Positions 1-5,626 of a stretch of 12,710 bases of DNA are shown piece after piece. Each line of letters begins with the position of its first letter. The first letter of the stretch is position 1. The position numbers and the translations under genes were made by a program. The notes under the pieces were generated by a model. It saw only the letters and a program-made list of their open reading frames with translations, was not told where the DNA came from and did no database searches. Origin of the DNA: an uncultured bacterium (GTDB lineage Bacteria; Actinomycetota; Coriobacteriia; Coriobacteriales; Coriobacteriaceae); the NCBI GenBank assembly GCA_905215835.1, contig CAJMRR010000049.1, forward strand, positions 1-12,710, given 5' to 3'.

Positions 1-1
1 C

Positions 2-496
2 CGCCGCATCTTTACCCTCAAGCAGCGCAAGCTCACCCAAACGGTCGCCTGGCTGGTTGATAATGCCGAAGCACTCGACCGCTATGGCGTGGATATCCCC
101 GAAGAGGCTCGCGTACTCGCGCGACGATGCTGGCCGGGAGCCCTGACTATCGTGGTCAAGGCGGCTCCCTGCGTGCCGACCTTTATGCGTGCTGCCGACG
201 ACACCGTGGCCCTGCGCGCTTCGGCCTCTCCCGTGGTCCAAGCGCTCATCCGCGCCTGCGGCAGTCCCCTTGCCTGCACGAGCGCCAACACACACGGCGC
301 GCCCTCGCCGGCAAGCTTTGCCGCCGTCGAAGGTCGCATCCTGGAGGGGGTCGATGTTGCCGTCGACGCCGGCGAGACCCCGTGTCGCGACGCCTCGACC
401 ATCGTGTCGTTCCAGCACCGCGGGCTCCAGATCCTGCGCCAAGGTGCACTTCCCGCATCAGAGATCGAACGGGTCCTGTCCGACCCGATGCAATAG
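2..496 (+). CDS. tsaC: Threonylcarbamoyl-AMP synthase, TsaC/YrdC family (5' end missing)
   Basis: This enzyme makes threonylcarbamoyl-AMP from threonine, bicarbonate and ATP, the first step of the t6A modification at position 37 of ANN-decoding tRNAs; it acts in the cytoplasm. The frame is open from base 2 and gives 164 visible residues. Seen features are the KQR motif (visible residues 7-9, matching the family's K-x-R), WPGALTIVVK near the middle, and SAN at about residues 94-96 followed by GAP, the nucleotide-pocket signature. Roughly 40 N-terminal residues, including the usual PTDTVYGL stretch, lie outside the window. The protein stops right after the YrdC fold, so it is the single-domain TsaC type rather than the longer Sua5 type. 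glpK starts 13 bases after the stop codon, suggesting co-transcription. The family call is firm; the exact symbol (tsaC, ywlC or yrdC) is convention. Confidence 0.88.
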   Translation, partial: RRIFTLKQRKLTQTVAWLVDNAEALDRYGVDIPEEARVLARRCWPGALTIVVKAAPCVPTFMRAADDTVALRASASPVVQALIRACGSPLACTSANTHGAPSPASFAAVEGRILEGVDVAVDAGETPCRDASTIVSFQHRGLQILRQGALPASEIERVLSDPMQ

Positions 497-503
497 AAAG
501 GTG
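497..503 (+). promoter_or_regulatory. Ribosome binding site of glpK
   Basis: AAAGGTG begins on the base after the upstream stop codon and lies 6 bases before ATG 510. It supports that start over the in-frame ATG at 537, which has no comparable site. Confidence 0.7.
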
Positions 504-509
504 TAAGCG

Positions 510-2051
510 ATGTCGTTGAATCTGGGCAGCCTGGGCATGGAAGATGCCTCGTTTAACTTTGGCGGTTCCTACATCATGGCGCTCGACTGCGGCACCACCT
601 CGGTACTTGCGACCATCGTCGACGAGTACGGCTGCATCGTCGCGCAGGCACGTCGTAGCGTCAAAACCAGCTTCCCGCGTCCCGGTTGGATAGAGCAAGA
701 CCCCATGGAGGTGCTTGCCAGCCAGATCGGCGTGATGATGGAGGTCCAGTTTAAGAGCGGCATCCATTCTGACCGCATCGCCGCCATCGGTATCTCCAAC
801 CAGCGCGAGACCACGGTGGTGTGGGACCGCATAAGCGGCCAACCCATCTATAACGCCATCGTGTGGCAATGCCGTCGCACCGCACCTCTGATCGACGAGC
901 TGGTCGAGCGAGGCGCAGAAGAGCTGGTGCGCTCCCGCACGGGACTCACGCTCGATCCGTATTTCTCGGCTTCCAAGGTGCAGTGGATCCTCGACAACGT
1001 CGACGGTGCGCGTGAGAGCGCGGCGGCGGGCGACCTCATGTTCGGCACCATCGATACCTGGCTCATCTACAACCTCACCGGCAGTCAGGTCTTTGCCACC
1101 GACTACACCAATGCCAGCCGCACGGCGCTCTTTAATATCCATACGCTCGATTGGGACGACGACCTGCTGGCGCTCTTTGACGTTCCACGTTCCATGATGC
1201 CCGAGGTTCGTTGGAGCTCGGGCGACTACGGCCGCGTCGCGAGCGACATCATGACCAACATGCCGCCCATCATGGGCGTGGCGGGCGATCAGCAGGCGTC
1301 GCTGTTCGGCCACTGCTGCTTCCATCCCGGCCAGACCAAAAACACCTATGGCACGGGTTGCTTTATGCTCATGAACACCGGCGACGAGGTCGTCGAATCC
1401 AAGAACGGTCTGGTCTCCACGATCGGTATCGCCGCGGACGGCAAGATCAGCTATGCGCTCGAGGGTTCTATCTTTGCCGCCGGCTCAACCATGAACTGGC
1501 TGCGCAACAACATGGGCATCATCTCGAGTGTGAGCGAGTCCGCGCAACTCGCCGTTTCAATCAACGACAACGAGGGCTGCTACTTCGTTCCCGCCTTTGC
1601 GGGTTTGGGCGCTCCCTGGTGGGATCCGCATGCCCGCGGTATCGTGTGCGGCCTGACCGGTGCCTCGAGTCGCGCGACCATTGTGCGTGCGGCCTGCGAG
1701 TCCATGGCCTACCAGAGTTATGACGTGCTGCGCGCCATGGAGCAGGACGTGGGGCTTTCGATTGAGCGCCTGTCTGTCGATGGCGGTGCCTCGCGCAACG
1801 AGTTCATCATGCAATTCCAGGCCGACCTGCTGGATATCCCCGTGCTGCAATGCGAGACGGTGGAGACCACGGCAATCGGTGCCGCGTACTTGGCGGGTCT
1901 TGCCGTCGGCTATTGGGAAGACCTTGAAGAGCTGGAGCAAAATGCCCAGATCGTTAGGACCTTCCTTCCCCATATGTCCGCCGAGCGTCGCGAGCAAAAC
2001 CTTGCGGGCTGGCGTGATGCAGTCAAGCGCTCGCTCAGTACCGCACAGTAG
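510..2051 (+). CDS. glpK: Glycerol kinase
   Basis: It phosphorylates glycerol with ATP to sn-glycerol 3-phosphate, feeding glycolysis or phospholipid synthesis; cytoplasmic FGGY-family sugar kinase. The 513 residues match the usual length (about 500) plus some 15 extra N-terminal residues. Glycerol-contact residues are present: Q-R99-E100-T, W119 in IVWQCRRT, Y151 in DPYFS and D260-Q261. The ATP-domain motif GTTS is at 28-31 and the FGGY C-terminal lobe motifs (AFAGLGAPWWDP, DGGASRNEF) are intact. Departures: the normal ALDQGTTSSR reads ALDCGTTSVL, so the Arg that contacts nucleotide phosphate (Arg18 in E. coli) is Leu33. The loop at about 238-255 also lacks the GGxxxR fructose-1,6-bisphosphate site and the His phosphorylated by HPr in low-GC Gram-positives. 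Known allosteric controls are therefore probably absent (inference). No glpF, glpD or regulator is visible nearby. Confidence 0.93.
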   Translation: MSLNLGSLGMEDASFNFGGSYIMALDCGTTSVLATIVDEYGCIVAQARRSVKTSFPRPGWIEQDPMEVLASQIGVMMEVQFKSGIHSDRIAAIGISNQRETTVVWDRISGQPIYNAIVWQCRRTAPLIDELVERGAEELVRSRTGLTLDPYFSASKVQWILDNVDGARESAAAGDLMFGTIDTWLIYNLTGSQVFATDYTNASRTALFNIHTLDWDDDLLALFDVPRSMMPEVRWSSGDYGRVASDIMTNMPPIMGVAGDQQASLFGHCCFHPGQTKNTYGTGCFMLMNTGDEVVESKNGLVSTIGIAADGKISYALEGSIFAAGSTMNWLRNNMGIISSVSESAQLAVSINDNEGCYFVPAFAGLGAPWWDPHARGIVCGLTGASSRATIVRAACESMAYQSYDVLRAMEQDVGLSIERLSVDGGASRNEFIMQFQADLLDIPVLQCETVETTAIGAAYLAGLAVGYWEDLEELEQNAQIVRTFLPHMSAERREQNLAGWRDAVKRSLSTAQ

Positions 2052-2123
2052 GGCTGCGATGGGCTGCTCGATACAACAAACCGCTAAACTTATGCATGGC
2101 GTGCGGCGGCAACATTGCTGCGC

Positions 2124-2146
2124 GCCTTGTCAGCAAGGCCGTTTTG
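2124..2146 (+). promoter_or_regulatory. Weak terminator-like hairpin in the upp leader
   Basis: The arms 2124-2129 and 2134-2139 pair perfectly over 6 bp with a 4-base loop, followed by a short run of four T at 2142-2145. The stem is short and the T-run is short, so strong termination is unlikely. Position 30-50 bases before the upp start makes an attenuation or leader role possible, but no partner anti-hairpin is obvious. Confidence 0.3.
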
Positions 2147-2157
2147 CGGCTGCAACG

Positions 2158-2164
2158 AAAGGGG
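2158..2164 (+). promoter_or_regulatory. Ribosome binding site of upp
   Basis: AAAGGGG lies 10 bases before ATG 2175 and decides that start. The longer reading frame that opens at 2115 lacks such a site and would add 20 residues not found in the family. Confidence 0.65.
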
Positions 2165-2174
2165 CAATCAACCC

Positions 2175-2822
2175 ATGACCGTCACCTACGATGCGTCCCG
2201 TGTGACGCTTGTCGATCATCCGCTCGTCCAGCACAAGCTGTCGATCCTGCGCGACAAAAACACCGGCACCAACCAGTTCCGTCAGCTCGTGCGCGAACTC
2301 GCGCTTTTTGACGGCTACGAGGCCATGCGCGACCTGCCTATGGAAGACGTCGAGGTCGAGACCCCCATCACTACCGCCACGTTCAAACAGCTTGCCGGCA
2401 AGAAACTCGCCATCGTGCCCATCCTGCGTGCGGGCCTTGGCATGGTCGACGGTATCCTCGACCTGGTGCCCTCCGCTCGCGTGGGCCACATCGGCATGGA
2501 GCGCGACGAGGTCACCCACGAGCCGCACGAGTATTACTGCAAGATGCCCAAGGATATCGACCAGCGCATCTGCCTGGTCGTCGACCCCATGCTCGCCACG
2601 GGCGGTTCGGCCGAGATGGCCATCAGCTACCTGCGCGGGCGCGGTGTCAAGGACATCCGCATGCTGTGCATCGTCGCGGCCCCCGAGGGCCTCAAGTCGC
2701 TGACTGAGAAGGATCCCGATGTGCATATCTATACCTGCGCCATCGACGACCATCTCAACGAGGCTGCCTACATCGTTCCCGGTCTCGGCGACGCCGGCGA
2801 CCGCATCTACGGCACGCTCTAG
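2175..2822 (+). CDS. upp: Uracil phosphoribosyltransferase
   Basis: It converts uracil and PRPP to UMP and pyrophosphate in pyrimidine salvage; cytoplasmic. The 215 residues compare with about 208-210 for the family. Seen: the N-terminal [17 protein letters not shown] block, the [12 protein letters not shown] block, the PRPP-binding loop [12 protein letters not shown] at about residues 135-146 with the acidic D137, and the C-terminal uracil-binding [14 protein letters not shown] at 202-215, which ends the protein as expected. The start at 2175 is chosen from the AAAGGGG site and family length; it leaves about six residues more than typical at the N-terminus. It lies immediately upstream of the atp operon as in Bacillus subtilis, but a strong hairpin and a 282-base gap separate the two, so they are probably separate transcription units. 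Confidence 0.96.
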   Translation: MTVTYDASRVTLVDHPLVQHKLSILRDKNTGTNQFRQLVRELALFDGYEAMRDLPMEDVEVETPITTATFKQLAGKKLAIVPILRAGLGMVDGILDLVPSARVGHIGMERDEVTHEPHEYYCKMPKDIDQRICLVVDPMLATGGSAEMAISYLRGRGVKDIRMLCIVAAPEGLKSLTEKDPDVHIYTCAIDDHLNEAAYIVPGLGDAGDRIYGTL

Positions 2823-2864
2823 TCGCTGGGCTAAGACGGCCGCGGCTGCAAATACGAAGAAACG

Positions 2865-2899
2865 GTGCGCGCGGTCGAACAAAAGGCGACCGCGCGCAC
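2865..2899 (+). terminator. Strong hairpin after upp (probable terminator, no T-tract)
   Basis: A perfect 13-bp GC-rich stem pairs 2865-2877 with 2887-2899 around a 9-base A-rich loop; a G-U pair could add a fourteenth. The bases after it are TCCTGTT, not a T-run, so it is not a canonical intrinsic terminator. It starts 43 bases after the upp stop, the right place to end the upp transcript or protect its 3' end. Confidence 0.6.
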
Positions 2900-3014
2900 T
2901 CCTGTTAACGGACGTTTTGCCCTGCAGGGTTCGAGAAAAACGTATTACCGTACCTGCGGCATAAAGAAGGTCTTAAGAAAACGAACAGGTGCGTATTAAC
3001 CGATGCTTTTTCGG
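2900..3014. other. Upstream control region of the atp operon
   Basis: No gene is seen. The stretch is less GC-rich than its surroundings and carries several repeats. There is a 10-base palindrome CCCTGCAGGG at 2920-2929 inside a wider inverted repeat ACGTTTT (2912-2918) and AAAACGT (2937-2943). There are two direct copies of CGTATTA at 2941-2947 and 2992-2998, followed by CCG and ACCG respectively. A 6-bp inverted repeat AACCGA/TCGGTT (2998-3003, 3011-3016) overlaps the proposed -35 box. These could be operators, but no known binding consensus is recognised. Confidence 0.35.
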
Positions 3015-3042
3015 TTGTACTTTAGCGATTGGCTCGTACAAT
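3015..3042 (+). promoter_or_regulatory. Probable sigma70-type promoter of the atp operon
   Basis: A -35-like TTGTAC (3015-3020) and a -10-like TACAAT (3037-3042, 5 of 6 consensus bases) are 16 bases apart. Transcription would begin near 3049 and give a leader of about 55 bases before the first atp gene. The -35 match is weak beyond TTG. It is the best pair in the only large gap before the operon. Confidence 0.55.
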
Positions 3043-3104
3043 AGTCACCAATGTTTGGCGGGAACTGTCCTGTGAGGCGATAAAAAAGGAAAGTGAGGAC
3101 GCCA

Positions 3105-3416
3105 GTGTTTCAGATAGCCGATCTGCTCGCTATCGTTGCAGGTGCCATCGCGGGCGCGATTGCCTTCCTTCCCTTTGTCTTTACGCTCAAGCCGGTTCTT
3201 GACGATAAGCAGAATGCGGACATGCTCAAGGGTATGGTGAGTCTCGCGGTCTCGGCAATCGCGTTGCTTGTCTTTACCTTGGTTGTGTTTGTGTTGTTCG
3301 GAGAGGCATTTCGCATGTTCCTCCTGGGCGAGGCGATCGGCTTCGTGGCCTTTATGGCCGCCTGCGCGGTTCGCGTCGCCAAGGCGCTGCGAGATCCTCA
3401 TGAGGTCGAAAGGTAA
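3105..3416 (+). CDS. Small three-helix membrane protein in the AtpI position
   Basis: This is a 103-residue hydrophobic protein encoded first in the atp operon, where atpI normally lies. AtpI-type proteins are thought to help assemble the c-ring or insert Fo subunits; that role is inferred here from position. Three membrane segments are visible, at about 4-28 (with a G13xxxG17 motif), 43-66 and 70-89, with a basic and acidic C-terminal tail ending DPHEVER. Classical AtpI has about 125 residues and four helices, so this one is short. GTG 3105 is chosen because GTGAGG lies 6 bases upstream. A GTG at 3093 would add four residues but has its purine run only 2 bases away. The stop is 3 bases before atpB, whose ribosome binding site lies inside this gene's last codons, so translation is probably coupled. 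Confidence 0.7.
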   Translation: MFQIADLLAIVAGAIAGAIAFLPFVFTLKPVLDDKQNADMLKGMVSLAVSAIALLVFTLVVFVLFGEAFRMFLLGEAIGFVAFMAACAVRVAKALRDPHEVER

Positions 3417-3419
3417 GTC

Positions 3420-4223
3420 GTGGAAATTTTTGAAAAGCTGCCTGATGAGATTAATCATCTGGTCAGCGAGTTCAGCTCCACCCCTGTCGTGGGCGATCTG
3501 AGCTGCGGCATCACGCAGTACTCGTTTTGGCTGATCGTCTCCACGATCGTGCTCCTGATCGTCCTGGCCGTGTTCAAGAAGAAGCAGACTTTGGTTCCCA
3601 AGGGCTTCTTCGTCAACGGTTTCGAGTACATCATCGAGTACGTCGAGAACGATATCGGCAAGGGTGTCGTGGGTGAGAACTGGAAGAAGCACTTCCCGTT
3701 CCTGTGCTCGCTTTTCCTGTTCATCCTGATCAACAACATGATCGGCCTGATTCCGGGAATGAAGCCCGGCACCGGCGCAATCGGCTCCACCGCCGCGCTC
3801 GCCATCTTCGCCTTCGTGTACTTCATCTACTACGGATGCAAGGCTCACGGCGTGATCGGCTACATCAAGAGCCTCGCTCCGCAGGGCGTGAGCTTCCCGA
3901 TGAACGTGCTCGTGTGGGTCGTCGAGCTTTTCTCGACCTTCCTGCGCCTCATCACGCTCGCCGTCCGTCTGTTCTGCAACATGTTCGCAGGACACGTGGT
4001 CATGGGCTCGTTCGCCATCATGGCGAGCATGTTCATGCAGCCGCTGCTTCAGCAGGTTTCCGCGGCCCACGCCGTCGGCGCCCTGCCTTCGCTGGCCTGG
4101 CTTGCCATTCTCATCCTGATCTATGCGATCGAGCTTGTGGTCGGCGCCATCCAGGCTTACGTCTTCACGGTCCTTACCGCCGTGTATGTCTCCGAGGCAG
4201 AGGAGGTCGCGGAGGAGGAGTAG
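3420..4223 (+). CDS. atpB: ATP synthase Fo subunit a
   Basis: Subunit a forms the stationary ion half-channels against the c-ring in the membrane. The 267 residues contain several long hydrophobic segments and the hallmark C-terminal region. The essential Arg is R183 in AVRLFCNMFAGH, equivalent to E. coli Arg210. H192 and E238 occupy the places of E. coli Glu219 and His245, that is, with the pair swapped as in many other bacteria. Q245 matches Gln252. The usual RLFGNM reads RLFCNM, a Gly to Cys change (C186) three residues from the essential Arg. The start is GTG, preceded 6 bases by AAAGG inside the end of the upstream gene. The C-terminus is acidic (EAEEVAEEE). A 124-base gap follows before atpE, the largest inside the operon. 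Confidence 0.96.
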   Translation: MEIFEKLPDEINHLVSEFSSTPVVGDLSCGITQYSFWLIVSTIVLLIVLAVFKKKQTLVPKGFFVNGFEYIIEYVENDIGKGVVGENWKKHFPFLCSLFLFILINNMIGLIPGMKPGTGAIGSTAALAIFAFVYFIYYGCKAHGVIGYIKSLAPQGVSFPMNVLVWVVELFSTFLRLITLAVRLFCNMFAGHVVMGSFAIMASMFMQPLLQQVSAAHAVGALPSLAWLAILILIYAIELVVGAIQAYVFTVLTAVYVSEAEEVAEEE

Positions 4224-4347
4224 TCTTCCGTTCGCGCCTTAAAGGTAAGGCAATTCGTTAAACCGCCGGTGCCCGTACCCATGGAGCCCGGCAGTTATAA
4301 AAAGGTTATCCTGCGTGAAATAAGACACGCACGACAAAGGAGGAATC
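4224..4347 (+). promoter_or_regulatory. atpB-atpE intergenic leader with hairpins
   Basis: This 124-base gap carries two short inverted repeats, GCCTT/AAGGC at 4236-4251 and GCCGG/CCGGC at 4265-4292, then an A/T-rich stretch around 4294-4309 just before the atpE ribosome binding site. No T-tract terminator is present. It may tune mRNA stability or translation so that the c subunit is made in excess, as is known for the atpE leader of E. coli; that is inference. Confidence 0.35.
4336..4343 (+). promoter_or_regulatory. Strong ribosome binding site of atpE
   Basis: AAAGGAGG is a near-perfect anti-16S match but lies only 4 bases before GTG 4348. It fixes this start, which is needed because the resulting protein is short, and fits the high copy number of subunit c. 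Confidence 0.75.
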
Positions 4348-4542
4348 GTGGGAGTTATCGGTTACGGTCTCGGTGTTATCGGCGCTGGTCTTGCTATCGG
4401 CCTGTCTGCTCTGGGTGCTACGGGTGCTATGGCCCGTCAGCCTGAGGTCCAGGGCCGCGTGTTCACCGTCTTCATCATGGGCTCCGCTTTCGGCGAGGCT
4501 CTGGCTCTGATCGGCTTCGTTGTCGCGCTGATCGTTAAATAG
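4348..4542 (+). CDS. atpE: ATP synthase Fo subunit c
   Basis: Subunit c builds the rotating membrane ring; each copy carries one ion per turn. The 64-residue protein is a helical hairpin. The first helix is glycine-rich (G5, G7, G9, G12, G14, G18). The polar loop has the invariant R30-Q31-P32, and the second helix carries the ion-carrying E50 in GSAFGEALALIG. At 64 residues it is shorter than E. coli (79) or B. subtilis (70) subunit c because of clipped ends. There is no Gln in helix 1, and E50 is followed by Ala-Leu rather than Ser-Thr, so the Na+ ligand set is missing and H+ coupling is expected. Codon use is rich in GGT, GCT and CTG compared with its neighbours, as in very highly expressed genes. 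The start is GTG. Confidence 0.96.
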   Translation: MGVIGYGLGVIGAGLAIGLSALGATGAMARQPEVQGRVFTVFIMGSAFGEALALIGFVVALIVK

Positions 4543-4557
4543 CACGGAGCGTCAAGT

Positions 4558-5160
4558 ATGAATCTTTCATCCCAGAAGAGCGCGATCGCACTCTCCGCGT
4601 CCGCGGCCGCGCTGCTCATGCCGGTTTCCGCGTTCGCCGAGGACGGCGCCGCCGGTGCGGACATCCTCATCCCTAAGATGGCGGAGTTCATCCCGGCGCT
4701 TATCGCCTTCCTGATTATCTGGATCGTGCTGGCCAAGGTCGCCCTGCCGGGCATCATGAAAACCATGGAGGAGCGCGGCAAGAAGATCGAGGAGAGCCTC
4801 GACGAGGCCGAGAAGACCAAGCAGGAGGCTATCGCCAAGCGCGCTGAGTCCGACTCGATCGTCACCGACGCCCGTCGTCAGGCTGCCGACATCGTTCTCG
4901 AGGCCCGTAAGGACGCCGAGTCCGAGCGTGCCCGTATCATCGAGGCTGCTCACAAGGAGGCCGAGGAGATCATCGCCAAGGCCCATACGACCGTCGAGGA
5001 CGAGCGCAAGTCCATCTACGCCGGTGCCGCGAGCTCCATCGCCGACCTGTCCGTTGCCGTCGCCACCAAGATCGTGGGCGAGGCACTCGAGGACGATGCC
5101 GAGCAGAAGAAGCTCATCGAGCGCTACATCCAGGAAGCAGGTAGCCTGAATGCCGACTAG
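4558..5160 (+). CDS. atpF: ATP synthase Fo subunit b with signal-peptide-like N-terminus
   Basis: Subunit b is the peripheral-stalk rod joining subunit a to delta and F1. Of 200 residues, about 44-63 form the membrane helix (FIPALIAFLIIWIVLAKVAL). Residues 67 to about 165 form a long charged, Ala/Glu/Lys/Arg-rich helix typical of the stalk. Ahead of the membrane helix lies an unusual extension: K7, a hydrophobic Ala/Leu/Ser stretch (8-24), then A25-F26-A27 followed by E28-D29, which looks like a cleavable Sec signal peptide. Cleavage would leave the mature N-terminus outside, consistent with normal b topology. GGAG at 4546-4549, 8 bases before ATG 4558, supports this start. The end overlaps atpH by 11 bases. 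Confidence 0.94.
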   Translation: MNLSSQKSAIALSASAAALLMPVSAFAEDGAAGADILIPKMAEFIPALIAFLIIWIVLAKVALPGIMKTMEERGKKIEESLDEAEKTKQEAIAKRAESDSIVTDARRQAADIVLEARKDAESERARIIEAAHKEAEEIIAKAHTTVEDERKSIYAGAASSIADLSVAVATKIVGEALEDDAEQKKLIERYIQEAGSLNAD

Positions 5161-5626
5161 CCGCTATCAGGACAAGGTGCTCGAGACCTACGCGCGTTCC
5201 CTTTTGGAAGCCGCCAAGGCCGAGAACCATGTGTTCGAGGACCTCGAGATGATCGAGCGCTTGGCTTCTGCCAGCCCCGAGATCATCGCCGTGCTCGACA
5301 CCATGTCCAAGCGCGACCAGCTCGACCTTCTTCCCAAGGTGGCAGCTGCCTTTAAGTATGTTGCCGAGGAAGACGAGGATGTAGTGGGCGTGACCGTCAC
5401 CACGGCGATCCCGCTCGACGACGAGCTGCGTCAAACCATCACTAAGAAATGCGAGCAGGACTTCGGCCGCAAGGTATTCCTTATCGAGCAGGTCGACCCG
5501 TCTATCGTGGGCGGCCTGGTGCTCGAGGCCCGCGGCGAGCGTCGTGACATTTCCGTCAAGACGCAGCTGCGCATCGCGCAGGAGACCCTCGCAAACTCTG
5601 CTAATTCGTACGGAGGTGAAGCCTAA
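5150..5626 (+). CDS. atpH: ATP synthase F1 subunit delta (short)
   Basis: Delta caps F1 and links the alpha N-termini to the b stalk. The protein has 158 residues against about 175-180 usually. The N-terminal helix (Y14-ARSLLEAAK) and the C-terminal block [26 protein letters not shown] are clear. The middle of the N-terminal helical domain is shortened: after [11 protein letters not shown] (43-52) the chain runs at once into [14 protein letters not shown] (55-68), whereas relatives have some 20-25 more residues there. ATG 5150 lies within the last codons of atpF (11-base overlap), with AGGT 7 bases upstream, so translation is probably coupled to atpF. The last stop base is shared with the first base of atpA (TAATG). 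Confidence 0.93.
   Translation: MPTSRYQDKVLETYARSLLEAAKAENHVFEDLEMIERLASASPEIIAVLDTMSKRDQLDLLPKVAAAFKYVAEEDEDVVGVTVTTAIPLDDELRQTITKKCEQDFGRKVFLIEQVDPSIVGGLVLEARGERRDISVKTQLRIAQETLANSANSYGGEA
5612..5619 (+). promoter_or_regulatory. Strong ribosome binding site of atpA
   Basis: GGAGGTGA, 6 bases before ATG 5626 and inside the 3' end of atpH, is a near-ideal site. It fits the need for three alpha copies against one delta. Confidence 0.75.

Larger units (their letters stand above)
2052..2174 (+). other. glpK-upp intergenic leader with small hairpins
   Basis: These 123 bases hold no gene. Two inverted repeats are visible: GCGGCAA with TTGCTGC around 2107-2122 (one G-U pair, very tight loop), and a perfect 6-bp stem GCCTTG/CAAGGC at 2124-2139 with a TCAG loop followed by CGTTTTG. 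The second resembles a weak intrinsic terminator or attenuator ahead of upp. No convincing -35/-10 pair was found, so whether upp has its own promoter here is open. Confidence 0.4.

Noticed and set aside
246..1325. A 359-codon minus-strand frame opposite tsaC and glpK.
   Set aside because: It spans two real genes on the other strand, is rich in His/Arg/Gly typical of shadow frames, and has no recognisable motif.
2115..2174. An upstream TTG start for upp that adds 20 residues.
   Set aside because: The extra residues are not family-like and the good AAAGGGG site serves ATG 2175.
3093..3104. An earlier GTG start for the AtpI-like protein.
   Set aside because: The purine run is only 2 bases from this GTG, while GTG 3105 has GAGG at a proper 6-base spacing. 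The choice remains uncertain.
3045..4070. A 341-codon minus-strand frame opposite atpI and atpB.
   Set aside because: It is very rich in His, Glu and Asp, as expected for the complement of membrane-protein codons, and would run through the atp promoter.
4348..4542. A sodium-coupled ATP synthase.
   Set aside because: The c subunit has no Gln in helix 1 and no Ser/Thr after E50, so the usual Na+ ligands are missing.
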